Shown here: positions 60,401 through 64,000 of the stretch, in pieces
Numbering within the stretch: position 1 is the first letter of the stretch
Layout: the number at the start of each line of letters is the position of its first letter
NCBI GenBank assembly: GCA_014529385.2
Contig: CM043969.1
Location: forward strand, 31,658,446-31,722,445
From: Adiantum capillus-veneris
Lineage: Eukaryota; Streptophyta; Polypodiopsida; Polypodiales; Pteridaceae
Reading direction: 5' to 3'
DNA: 64,000 nucleotides
Program-made: the position numbers and the translations under genes
Notes under the pieces: model-generated
The model's input: only the letters and a program-made list of their open reading frames with translations
Database searches by the model: none
Told to the model about the DNA's origin: nothing

Positions 60401-63363
60401 ACAAATAATATTGCGCCCTCCAAGTCTTTGGCCCACGTACAGTCCAAACACCTTTTTCCTCATGTAGGTCCACCACTTCTATGGGTTCATCACCTGAAGG
60501 AGAGGAGTAGAGCAGTAGCTTGACCCTCTGTTCCCAAGGTAATCAATAAGAGGCATAACACAAAGAAGGATGGGCAAAGAATGATCAAATAGATGACAGC
60601 GTGCAAGCATGTGAACAGCAGTAAGGACCCTGCTCTACAGTGCACATGCAGTTCTATACTTTTTGAGGCTATGTCAGAAATGTACGTAGACAATATACAC
60701 ATGATAATCAATTGCACACACCTATGTTATTTCTACAAAAACAAGAAACTGCTTTTAAAATACCATTCTAAGCAGGATTGTAACTAGAATATTGGTGTAA
60801 TGAAGTTTTTATGTTAGGAGGTATAGTGAGAAATAAGAAACAATTAGGATTCACTTCAGACATTTTTGACCTAGCAAAAAAAATGGTGGAAAAATAGATG
60901 AAAAAGATGTGATTGCTATCCAAAAATCAAGCAATCTTAGCGTTCCAACTTGTGATCGAATGAACATTAAAAGAAAAACCATCCAATCCAGAATCCTTAA
61001 GTACCTGGGATGTTGGAGCCCATACAGAGAGGGATACACCCTCTTCTGTGAACAATGGGCCCAGAGGGCCATCATAAGAGAACACATCATCCAAAACCCC
61101 AGGAAGTTGGACTCCAGATACATCCAAAGGGCCTCCATCAGCTGCAAGAAAGAATGGTATTCAGCACTCCAACTTGACTATTAGACAGCATTTACCATAT
61201 GAGGTAGGCCATACCATTCTGCATGGCAATAGCTAGTTGGCATTTTACCAGCTCCTTGACATCAAAAGGAGAAGGAATCCTAAGAGCTATGTAACTCTTT
61301 ATGTGTGGGAATTTATACACTACCTACAACATATCACTTAGATCAGGTGACAGATGACTTGCTCAAACAGAGCCCACAAAAGTTGACAAATGACTTGCTT
61401 AAACATGGAAATAAAGCCTCCGAAACAAAAAATCAAAAGAGTGCAGCAAACCTCTATTGGAAGTCCTGAAACCTTGTCAAGTTTTATTGTACTATCAGAA
61501 CCTGAAGCAAGAAACGACTCTTGGGATCAAACATGCACAATAACTTCATAATAAATGCTCATAATTTCTACATCAGGGAAGCCCATACCTTCAACTCCAC
61601 TTCCAGAAATCAGCAAATTTGCAGACTTACTGGCATGCAGGTAAAATTCCGCACCTTCAACAGATGAAGGCCAAGCGACTAAGTTTTCCTTCACCCAATA
61701 TGCCCTTGCCAGCTTTAGACTGCCCTAAATAGAGGGAAATAAAAAACAAGGACTACTAGTCTTAGAGGGGGAAATCGGCTTGTGTGATTGCTTCTATTAA
61801 AATTTGTACCCAAGGAAGCCTGTCTGTTGCTTTTTCACCATGCATTTCACAACTTTCTGATGTCTATTATATGCATTTATTTGAGCTGTACCAAACAGCA
61901 AGGCGTACAAATAGCAATTATGGCCTACAGCATATTTTCTAATTTGAACAATAAAAGCTGCAAAGGGCAAGTCAGAACCAGTGCATCCAATATTTGGTGT
62001 AGAAGAATGTTGTCTTCATCATTAAGCGCCTCCTCCTCCTCAATCTAGAATGATCCATTTACTATGATTCTTGCACAGTGTGTTCTTTCGTCAATAGACA
62101 TACCTATCATTACGCTGTTCTTAAGCACCTCAGCAATGTTCAGTGCCTCAGCCCAATCCCACGTCTTGCAGCTGATTAAAACCTAGACTGCTTGAACAGT
62201 CTTTTCTCCTAATCCATTTGCTTCACGTGCTCATTTTCAAAGGTGGTTCCAATTTGGCAACACCAACATATACAGCATGAGCAAACAGCCAACTGAATTT
62301 GACAAAATCAATAAGATCCAAACCTTTGGTGTTTTTGCAAGGTCTGGTTTCTTAGAGAAAACTTCATCAGTCTCTGAGACTAGCCATAATTGCTGGGATG
62401 CTGCATCAAAGCTTTGAATGGAACCACCACAGTCCTGCCCCGCACCAAAAAATCTTTTTAACAGAATGACCAAAAACCACAGTTTCAAAAAAGGACTTCA
62501 ACTGGAGAATAGCAATGCTTCAAAGTCACTCTGGTTCAGCTTATGGAAAAGCAAGGGTGATCTTCGAGTTTTTAAAAAGCATCGCACCATGGAGGACATG
62601 CATGGCAAGGGGGGGATGCATTTGCGAGTGTGTTGAGGACCTGATAGAAGTGCTTTTGTTAATTTCTTTTCCCTGCTAGTAATAGTCTCTTTTGGATGGT
62701 TTTGCCTGAAATGTCATCACAAAGCTGGCTAGCACTAACAGACTGCTTGAAAGTGTCAGGGTGTCCAGCAAGACCCTTCTCCACCCACAGGGACAAGTGT
62801 CATTATAAGATTTGGTGTGCACATTGTGTATTGCAGAGTATATCATTGTGCACAATTTCACTACTGCAGAGTACCAGAAGTTATTGCACATGTGAAAATG
62901 TGATCCCCCCGGACCAAGTTTTTTAAATGACATGTCCGTCGTGGCTTGATGTCCCCCACATTTATTTGGTTGCCTATGCTCTTCCCATAGACCATTCAAA
63001 AGCAAAAGGAGTCCATCAATTTTACATGTGTACAGATTTCCTCCATCACATCTTCAAGTTTGTGCTAGATATCAAGCATTTACCTCCGAAGTCAAGCACT
63101 CTACCTCAGAGAAACAATACTAGCAGAAACTAGAGACAAATTTACAACAAGCCCAAACATAGAGGGGCTGTAGGATACAGATTCAAACCTTAAGATTTCC
63201 TTGATGCACAAGAAAATTCAAGTTGTCATCAGAGTAGCCTTCAATATCCCAATAAACGCCAAAGTCATCCTCTCCAGAAGGAAAAAGCGGGCTCTCCCAT
63301 GAGGTGGGAGCCTTGACAGCTCCCCAAACATGTAGTCCCCAATTTTCATAGTCTCCAAATTTC
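15415..63363 (-). CDS. Pullulanase-type starch debranching enzyme (limit dextrinase), 26 coding exons, both ends incomplete
   Basis: The enzyme hydrolyses alpha-1,6 branches of limit dextrins and amylopectin; plant members act in plastids. Exons in order: 63189-63363, 62324-62434, 61589-61724, 61452-61501, 61215-61323, 61005-61141, 60328-60527, 60080-60229, 58766-58826, 58579-58699, 58406-58496, 58227-58320, 58056-58151, 57802-57942, 57675-57725, 57442-57512, 57123-57215, 43682-43772, 42111-42182, 41810-41866, 41670-41738, 30295-30351, 29301-29375, 27919-28007, 27759-27836, 15415-15553. I placed each by GT/AG borders, matching phase and family similarity; the frame stays open for about 871 codons. 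Catalytic residues are the Asp in FRFDLMGH, the Glu in YGEGWDF and the Asp in SAHDNETL. No transit peptide or start codon was found, and the C-terminal domain lies left of the window. Borders may be off by a base or two. Plants usually carry one such gene (PU1/LDA). Confidence 0.93.
15921..15986 (+). repeat. CT microsatellite, about 33 units
   Basis: An uninterrupted CT tract. It is followed at 15987-16165 by repeated GTTTTTAGGGTTT-type motifs (TTTAGGG, the telobox read on this strand). Confidence 0.95.
16194..16269 (+). repeat. CT microsatellite, about 38 units
   Basis: A near-perfect CT tract ending in TGTGTGTTTG. It precedes the LINE-B 3' fragment. Confidence 0.95.
16300..16894 (+). mobile_element. 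LINE-B 3' fragment with a CT microsatellite tail
   Basis: It includes the degenerate ORF2 end and the 3' UTR ending GACGTTAATATAACATTTCAT, followed by about 40 CT units (16815-16894). Its GATGCTGGATCTC...AGCTATCCCAGCTAGCTG portion is shared with the minus-strand copy at 44935-45540. Confidence 0.8.
16916..19160 (+). mobile_element. LTR retrotransposon (family A), LTR plus degenerate gag, 3' part missing
   Basis: The LTR is 16916-17457, starting TGTCACAAATTGATGAC. A primer-binding remnant GTATCAGAGC follows. Gag-like sequence from 17683 ([11 protein letters not shown]) parallels the intact gag at 11580 but carries many stops; its later part (18890-19070) has [21 protein letters not shown] solo LTR of family B interrupts it at 17973-18581. 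No 3' LTR was found. Confidence 0.8.
17973..18581 (-). mobile_element. Solo LTR, family B (609 bp), inside the gag pseudogene
   Basis: On the minus strand it begins TGTCACAAATTGCTGATG and ends TTGTGATA. It is flanked by the perfect 5-bp duplication AAGCC (17968-17972 and 18582-18586). The host gag text continues across it (AATCAAGAAGCC then TGCTACTCCGAG). Confidence 0.93.
19170..19972. other. Intronic sequence, no gene recognised
   Basis: I see no convincing coding sequence. Short open frames on both strands have no family motif. Confidence 0.4.
19973..22546 (+). mobile_element. LTR-like element, family Z, copy 1, with an internal inverted segment
   Basis: It starts TGTCACAAACGGGAGCGC and ends GCCAATTTAGCAACA, as does the 1.84-kb copy at 31908-33744. 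It has an extra 615 bp (about 20083-20697) that is the reverse complement of its own 3' part (about 21780-22546). That gives two arms that could fold back. No coding region is convincing. Flanks GTAGG and TGAGG match only in part, so the boundary duplication is uncertain. Confidence 0.78.
22547..23190. other. Intronic sequence, no gene recognised
   Basis: No domain is recognisable. Short G/T-rich stretches are present, but nothing I can assign. Confidence 0.35.
23191..23234. repeat. Short near-palindrome with GTTTGGATG arms
   Basis: GAGGCCGGTTTGGATG is followed 12 bases later by CATCCAAACGACCTCT, an almost perfect inverted repeat. Such ends are common in plant hAT-like MITEs. Here the arms are nearly adjacent, as in a collapsed or fold-back remnant. 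Confidence 0.6.
23235..25395 (-). mobile_element. LINE-A copy 3, reversed, 5' region and ORF1 only
   Basis: Read from about 25395 down: a GC-rich leader with a 42-base C run (G at 25096-25137), then ORF1, then loss of all ORF2. It is inserted into a reversed gypsy element whose internal sequence continues from about 25396. The left break at about 23235 lies beside the GTTTGGATG palindrome. Confidence 0.85.
23254..25006 (-). pseudogene. LINE-A ORF1: DUF4283-like, CCHC knuckle, proline-rich spacer, C-terminal domain
   Basis: It starts [15 protein letters not shown] at 25006. A DUF4283-like region follows ([59 protein letters not shown]), then a zinc knuckle [13 protein letters not shown] frameshift there moves the last Cys to another frame. 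A proline-rich spacer with a 19-base C run leads to an open stretch (23254-23916) with [27 protein letters not shown] and [18 protein letters not shown]. There are three in-frame stops in the first 130 codons. LINE ORF1 proteins of this type bind RNA. Confidence 0.82.
25396..26720 (-). mobile_element. Gypsy-type element, reversed: internal region plus LTR remnant (family B)
   Basis: A tRNA-Met primer-binding site reads on the minus strand at about 26608-26620, next to an LTR end (about 26621-26720, truncated). Degenerate gag covers about 26600-25980. At 25560-25720 are relatives of the 55-bp repeats found at 47937-48215. The order matches the complete element at 46420-49262. Confidence 0.72.
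26740..27345 (+). mobile_element. Copia pol C-terminal remnant followed by a LINE-B-like 3' tail
   Basis: In a plus frame, [11 protein letters not shown] and [20 protein letters not shown] match the end of the Ty1/copia RNase H domain (typical ...DILTKPL). From about 27245, TTTTGGTCTCATATATAAG and GAAAACGTTAATATAACATT resemble the LINE-B end, with a CATTT-type tail. Confidence 0.65.
27759..28007 (-). CDS. Debranching enzyme exons 24-25
   Basis: Exon 24 (27919-28007, 89 bp) encodes [17 protein letters not shown] and [12 protein letters not shown]. Exon 25 (27759-27836, 78 bp) encodes [20 protein letters not shown] and GSKWN. Between them is an 82-bp intron with GTAGTT and TTGCAG borders. These are among the most conserved stretches of pullulanase-type enzymes. 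Exon 25 ends two bases into a leucine codon that exon 26 completes across a 12,205-bp intron. Confidence 0.95.
28008..29300. other. Intron 23 with a 31-base G run and a degraded family A LTR
   Basis: G run at 28725-28755. From about 28766, TGTCAGAAAGTGATGACATG resembles the start of the family A LTR. GGAACTCTGCCAGAGG near 29101 matches its end part. There are no PBS or borders. 28008-28720 holds nothing recognisable. Confidence 0.6.
29301..29375 (-). CDS. Debranching enzyme exon 23
   Basis: A 75-bp phase-0 exon encoding [14 protein letters not shown] followed by [11 protein letters not shown]. The family motif is ERCRINHLA...ALSQ, leading directly into GIPF of exon 24. Borders are CTCAG and GTACT. 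The 1,293-bp intron to exon 24 contains a 31-base G run and a degraded LTR. Confidence 0.92.
29376..30294. other. Intron 22, no repeats recognised
   Basis: AT-rich sequence between exons 22 and 23 with GT and AG borders in place. I see no coding or repeat signal. Confidence 0.6.
30295..30351 (-). CDS. Debranching enzyme exon 22: transition-state aspartate
   Basis: A 57-bp exon encoding [19 protein letters not shown], bordered by TGCAG and GTAATG. It contains GH13 conserved region IV with the transition-state stabilising aspartate in AHDNE. It is stranded between an 11.3-kb intron upstream and a 919-bp intron downstream. Confidence 0.95.
30840..31210 (+). mobile_element. Probable LINE reverse transcriptase N-terminal remnant
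   Basis: A plus frame gives [16 protein letters not shown]; a shifted frame gives [14 protein letters not shown] followed by a F-rich stretch. This is the KSPGxDG start of LINE reverse transcriptases. It is too short and broken to assign to a family. Confidence 0.45.
31228..31300 (-). repeat. Fragment of a family A LTR end
   Basis: On the minus strand, CTTGGAGTGTCCAAGTGTGT followed by AACAG matches the last bases of the family A LTRs. Confidence 0.55.
31310..34838 (-). mobile_element. LINE-B copy, reversed, 5' truncated, split by a family Z element
   Basis: Read from 34838: reverse transcriptase from [16 protein letters not shown], with [20 protein letters not shown] and [20 protein letters not shown]. 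Then [11 protein letters not shown] and [15 protein letters not shown], decaying after 34350. The C-terminal zinc-finger part ([33 protein letters not shown]) and 3' UTR lie at 31310-31907. The gap between is exactly the inserted element at 31908-33744; joining the flanks restores text parallel to about 40170. The 5' truncation falls in a TG microsatellite. Confidence 0.9.
31908..33744 (+). mobile_element. LTR-like element, family Z, copy 2 (1,837 bp), inside LINE-B
   Basis: It starts TGTCACAAACGGGAGCGC and ends AATTTGGCAACA, with perfect flanking GTACG (31903-31907 and 33745-33749). TG...CA ends and a 5-bp duplication indicate an LTR-class integration; with no internal region it is either a long solo LTR or a non-coding element. 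Short frames inside lack domains. Confidence 0.88.
34843..34898 (+). repeat. TG then AG compound microsatellite
   Basis: About 16 TG units are followed by about 11 AG units, at the exact 5' break of the reversed LINE-B copy. Confidence 0.95.
35105..35314 (+). repeat. Two TG microsatellites in the GC-rich leader of LINE-C
   Basis: TG tracts lie at 35105-35155 (about 25 units) and 35266-35314 (about 24 units), separated by unique sequence. Together with 34843 they lie upstream of the LINE-C ORF1. Confidence 0.93.
35610..36846 (+). pseudogene. LINE-C ORF1: DUF4283-type protein with CCHC knuckle
   Basis: It opens [20 protein letters not shown]. The DUF4283-like domain spans about codons 70-230 ([57 protein letters not shown]). 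A stop at 36021-36023 sits where the relative at about 41180 has tryptophan. A small deletion near 36300 shifts the knuckle; the second half, [14 protein letters not shown], is readable in the next frame (36253-36846). A Ser/Pro/Lys-rich tail follows. Confidence 0.85.
36905..37090 (+). pseudogene. LINE-C ORF2 start (endonuclease), cut off
   Basis: It begins at an ATG 58 bases after ORF1 and encodes [18 protein letters not shown] and [10 protein letters not shown]. These are the first two motifs of an APE-type endonuclease. After about 60 codons, with one stop, the similarity ends and LINE-B begins. Confidence 0.75.
37085..40891 (+). mobile_element. LINE-B copy, nearly complete ORF2 and 3' UTR
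   Basis: The endonuclease has [31 protein letters not shown] and [16 protein letters not shown]. The reverse transcriptase has [54 protein letters not shown] and [16 protein letters not shown] (YADD changed to YDDD). The C-terminal finger is [18 protein letters not shown] at 40228-40287, in an open frame 39832-40497 that ends TDFFQS. The 3' UTR ends near 40891 with GACGTTAGTATTACATTTC. Several frameshifts occur between about 37830 and 39480. A first endonuclease motif from LINE-C lies just upstream. Confidence 0.9.
41100..41620 (+). mobile_element. LINE-C ORF1 fragment
   Basis: [20 protein letters not shown] and SVWMEVEDF parallel 36010-36090, and [12 protein letters not shown] parallels the region before the knuckle. 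Stops are frequent. The tryptophan of SWAL shows the unmutated state of the stop at 36021. Confidence 0.75.
41670..42182 (-). CDS. Debranching enzyme exons 19-21
   Basis: Exon 19 (42111-42182, 72 bp) encodes [18 protein letters not shown] and ends TDWIR. Exon 20 (41810-41866, 57 bp) encodes [19 protein letters not shown]. Exon 21 (41670-41738, 69 bp) encodes [20 protein letters not shown] and ends VET. All are phase 0. They match the family segment after LQPNG and before the third catalytic residue. The intron to exon 22 is 11,318 bp. Confidence 0.93.
42890..43440 (+). mobile_element. LINE-A-related C-terminal fragment in intron 18
   Basis: [19 protein letters not shown] and [11 protein letters not shown] correspond to LALWFIWRARCF, FWLELIHTLRG and PPVWLFPPPIS in copy 1 (3220-3497). 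It is more diverged than the three other LINE-A copies and has many stops, so it is older. Confidence 0.72.
43682..43772 (-). CDS. Debranching enzyme exon 18
   Basis: This 91-bp exon encodes [18 protein letters not shown] followed by [12 protein letters not shown], a run highly conserved in plant limit dextrinases directly after the GTEIGS of exon 17. The serine codon is split across the 13.35-kb intron (AG in exon 17, T here), so phase agrees. The borders are TGCAG and GTATC. Confidence 0.95.
43775..44930. other. Left part of intron 17, no gene recognised
   Basis: Short frames only. A stretch at 44280-44700 ([10 protein letters not shown]...SYGLTRT) may be degraded retrotransposon sequence, but I cannot assign it. 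Confidence 0.4.
44935..45540 (-). mobile_element. LINE-B 3' fragment, reversed
   Basis: On the minus strand it carries [20 protein letters not shown], extending 102 codons to 45002 with [20 protein letters not shown]. Further upstream on that strand (45480-45530) is text parallel to the IETGRFRG segment. In this copy the ORF reads on past the position where the 40497 copy stops. Confidence 0.8.
45541..46414. other. AT-rich intron sequence, no gene recognised
   Basis: No coding or repeat motif is apparent. Confidence 0.45.
46420..49262 (+). mobile_element. Complete small LTR retrotransposon, family B (2,843 bp)
   Basis: The 5' LTR is 46420-47045 and the 3' LTR is 48675-49262. The perfect duplication is ATAGC (46415-46419 and 49263-49267). 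The primer-binding site TGGTATCAGAGC starts at about 47047. A purine-rich AAGAAGACGGGA precedes the 3' LTR. The internal 1.63 kb holds only a degenerate gag segment (about 47090-47700) and a tandem-repeat array (47937-48215). With no pol gene it is non-autonomous. The 3' LTR end reads TTGTGAAA instead of TTGTGACA. Confidence 0.93.
47937..48215 (+). repeat. Five tandem units of about 55 bp inside the family B element
   Basis: Units share AACGACGCAGACGGGATGTC, TGGGGAGCGTTT and GTTGTTTGCTTGAA with small differences. A related, reversed and more diverged set is at 25560-25720, so the array belongs to the element. It is not an array of equal repeats with unique spacers. Confidence 0.85.
49539..50132 (+). 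mobile_element. Solo LTR, family B (594 bp)
   Basis: It starts TGTAACAAACTGCTGATG and ends CGTCTTGTGACA. It is flanked by TGTAA (49534-49538) and TGGAA (50133-50137), a 5-bp duplication with one mismatch. It lies 272 bp right of the complete family B element. Confidence 0.85.
52850..52990 (+). repeat. Tandem repeat, about 43-bp unit, three copies
   Basis: Units share CCTCTCTCGTCCAGGTCTAG and GGAGTAGGCTGGGT. They lie just inside the 5' LTR of the inner element. Confidence 0.85.
53080..53496 (+). pseudogene. Gag-like fragment with a cysteine/histidine knuckle
   Basis: A 138-codon open frame contains [20 protein letters not shown]. This is a CCHC-like knuckle with spacing C-x2-C-x5-H-x4-C, one residue longer than usual. 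A continuation in another frame (53480-53710) is lysine/glutamate-rich. Its place in an LTR element makes gag the likely origin. Confidence 0.6.
53607..53774 (+). repeat. 84-bp tandem duplication
   Basis: The block containing GAGCAAGTGTCCCTCTATGA, or its close variant in the first copy, through ATCCACTCACTTTACC is present twice in a row, almost identical. Confidence 0.85.
57123..57942 (-). CDS. Debranching enzyme exons 14-17: catalytic nucleophile and acid/base
   Basis: Exon 14 (57802-57942) encodes [12 protein letters not shown] and [14 protein letters not shown]. Exon 15 (57675-57725, 51 bp) encodes [17 protein letters not shown], which holds the nucleophile aspartate of GH13 region II. 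Exon 16 (57442-57512) encodes [19 protein letters not shown]. Exon 17 (57123-57215) encodes [20 protein letters not shown], which holds the acid/base glutamate of region III, and ends in EIG plus two bases of a serine codon. The next exon lies 13,350 bp away at 43772. Confidence 0.94.
58056..58826 (-). CDS. Debranching enzyme exons 9-13: GH13 conserved region I
   Basis: Exons are 58766-58826, 58579-58699, 58406-58496, 58227-58320 and 58056-58151, with introns of only 66-85 bp. They encode [11 protein letters not shown], then [17 protein letters not shown], then EDGYNWG joined to [17 protein letters not shown], then [18 protein letters not shown]. The last contains DVVYNH, GH13 region I. The [17 protein letters not shown] stretch is diagnostic for pullulanases as opposed to isoamylases. 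The exon 9 acceptor was fixed by phase: the upstream of two nearby AGs gives the family reading DFS. Confidence 0.94.
58827..60079. other. Intron 8 (1,253 bp), no repeats recognised
   Basis: GT and AG borders fit exons 8 and 9. The interior is AT-rich and has no identifiable coding or TE sequence. Confidence 0.6.
60080..60527 (-). CDS. Debranching enzyme exons 7-8: CBM48 domain and entry to the catalytic barrel
   Basis: Exon 7 (60328-60527, 200 bp) encodes [24 protein letters not shown] and the strongly conserved [12 protein letters not shown]. Exon 8 (60080-60229, 150 bp) encodes [13 protein letters not shown] and then [12 protein letters not shown], the first beta-strand region of the GH13 barrel. 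They are separated by a 98-bp intron. Exon 7 ends two bases into a glycine codon that exon 8 completes. Confidence 0.92.
61005..61724 (-). CDS. Debranching enzyme exons 3-6: N-terminal domain and start of CBM48 region
   Basis: Exons are 61589-61724, 61452-61501, 61215-61323 and 61005-61141, separated by introns of 87, 128 and 73 bp. Exon 3 carries [16 protein letters not shown] and [12 protein letters not shown], typical of plant limit dextrinases. Exon 4 is a 50-bp exon encoding [17 protein letters not shown]. Exon 5 encodes [19 protein letters not shown]. Exon 6 encodes [19 protein letters not shown] and ends in [10 protein letters not shown], the start of the CBM48 (isoamylase N-terminal) fold. 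Phases run 0-1-0-1-0 and close exactly, which supports these borders. Confidence 0.9.
62324..63363 (-). CDS. Debranching enzyme exons 1-2: N-terminal starch-binding-like module
   Basis: Exon 1 (63189-63363, 175 bp) encodes [25 protein letters not shown] and LNFLVHQGN. This pattern resembles the PUD/CBM41 module of bacterial pullulanases, in which paired tryptophans bind alpha-glucan. Exon 2 (62324-62434, 111 bp) continues with [10 protein letters not shown] and [13 protein letters not shown]. The 754-bp intron between them holds nothing I recognise. Exon 1 begins with the last base of a split codon after an AG at 63364-63365, so at least one exon lies upstream. The exon 2 donor is GTTTGG, a weak but acceptable site. 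The module assignment is by motif only. Confidence 0.82.
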
Positions 63364-64000
63364 CTGTAAGGGAAGTTCAGAATGTTACTACTCTCTCCCC
63401 ATCTCATACATTTTCAAGCAACCATAGAAGAAAGATATAATGCTTAACAACTAACAAAGGGACCTGAATAAACAGAGAAGAGGAGTAAAACATGTGAATG
63501 GTGTTAGCAGGAAACAGTGTCTCTTTTGGATGCTCACGCTTTTCTAGGAGCGCATCTCATGGATGTTTTGTGGTGAGACCTTTCAAACATCCCCTTACAC
63601 CTTCGATTTTATGGAAAGCTTGGTGATTTTTATAAAATTACATGTGATTGGGGCTGGCCTACTCAGACACAGGCCCGGGTATATCAGTAGGTAGCAGTGG
63701 CTATTTTTTACTTGTTATTGTTGTTGGGACTGCCCTACTCAAAGGCAGCCTGGATATGTATATCTAATAGGGAACACTTCCCCCGAACCTTTACCCTCCC
63801 CTTTCAAGTGTAATTGATGATAGTGGATAGATAGGCTTTGGTGATGCTGGTGGTGGCGTTGTGTGTCCATGCATGTATGTGGGTGTGTGTGTTCGATGTG
63901 GCGAGAGAGAGCAGAAAAATGACGTGCGAACCCTGCTCAACCTCTGTGCGCGATCTCTGTCGCCAGTGAGCTCTGTTGCAGAGCCTCCTGTTGCCAAGAA
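63364..64000. other. Upstream end of the gene region; first exon not found
   Basis: The AG at 63364-63365 shows that a coding or leader exon lies further right. A minus-strand frame at 63791-63997 starting MATGGSATEL is basic near its start, but it lacks a donor that joins exon 1 convincingly. I do not assign it. Confidence 0.4.

Noticed and set aside
63791-63997. Possible transit-peptide exon of the debranching enzyme
   Set aside because: The frame is short and low-complexity, with no convincing donor or phase match to exon 1.

Overview
This window is a repeat-rich nuclear segment of a land plant. The evidence is a spliced, plant-type starch-debranching enzyme gene, two families of tRNA-Met-primed LTR retrotransposons, plant-type LINEs with DUF4283/CCHC ORF1 proteins, and long CT/GA and TG microsatellites. 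Very long TE-filled introns suggest a large-genome plant such as a fern or gymnosperm, but that is inference and I cannot name the species.

The only host gene I can support lies on the minus strand and fills almost the whole window. It encodes a pullulanase-type (GH13_13, limit dextrinase) enzyme. I could place 26 coding segments between 63363 and 15415. All splice phases match and there is no internal stop. They total about 2.6 kb of coding sequence in about 48 kb. Most introns are 66 bp to 1.5 kb, but three are 13.35, 11.32 and 12.21 kb. The C-terminal exons were not found and must lie beyond the left edge, so a fourth intron exceeds 15.4 kb. The 5' end also appears incomplete. All three catalytic residues are present, in exons 15, 17 and 22.

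Layout from left to right. 1-15366 is the last intron. It holds a LINE-A ORF2 copy cut by the window edge (1-3643), a minus-strand Ty3/gypsy gag-protease fragment with its LTR (3644-5979), and a long LINE-A copy (6022-14831) with a 16-bp target-site duplication. That LINE has been invaded by a solo LTR (6145-6696) and a small LTR retrotransposon (10946-13328). A LINE-B tail follows, abutting exon 26. 15554-27758 holds microsatellites, a LINE-B tail, an LTR-gag element with a nested solo LTR, a 2.6-kb LTR-like element, a reversed LINE-A ORF1 fragment, and gypsy and copia remnants. 27759-30351 holds exons 22-25. 30352-41669 holds a LINE-B split by a 1.84-kb LTR-like element, TG microsatellites, and a LINE-C/LINE-B junction. 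41670-43772 holds exons 18-21. 43773-57122 holds a LINE-B tail, a complete small LTR element, a solo LTR, and an LTR element with another LTR element inside it. 57123-63363 holds exons 1-17.

Several nestings are proved by 5-bp target-site duplications that I read directly (CGCGC, AAGCC, GTACG, ATAGC, TTGTC, TGAGC). No RNA genes, CRISPR arrays or prokaryotic features were seen.
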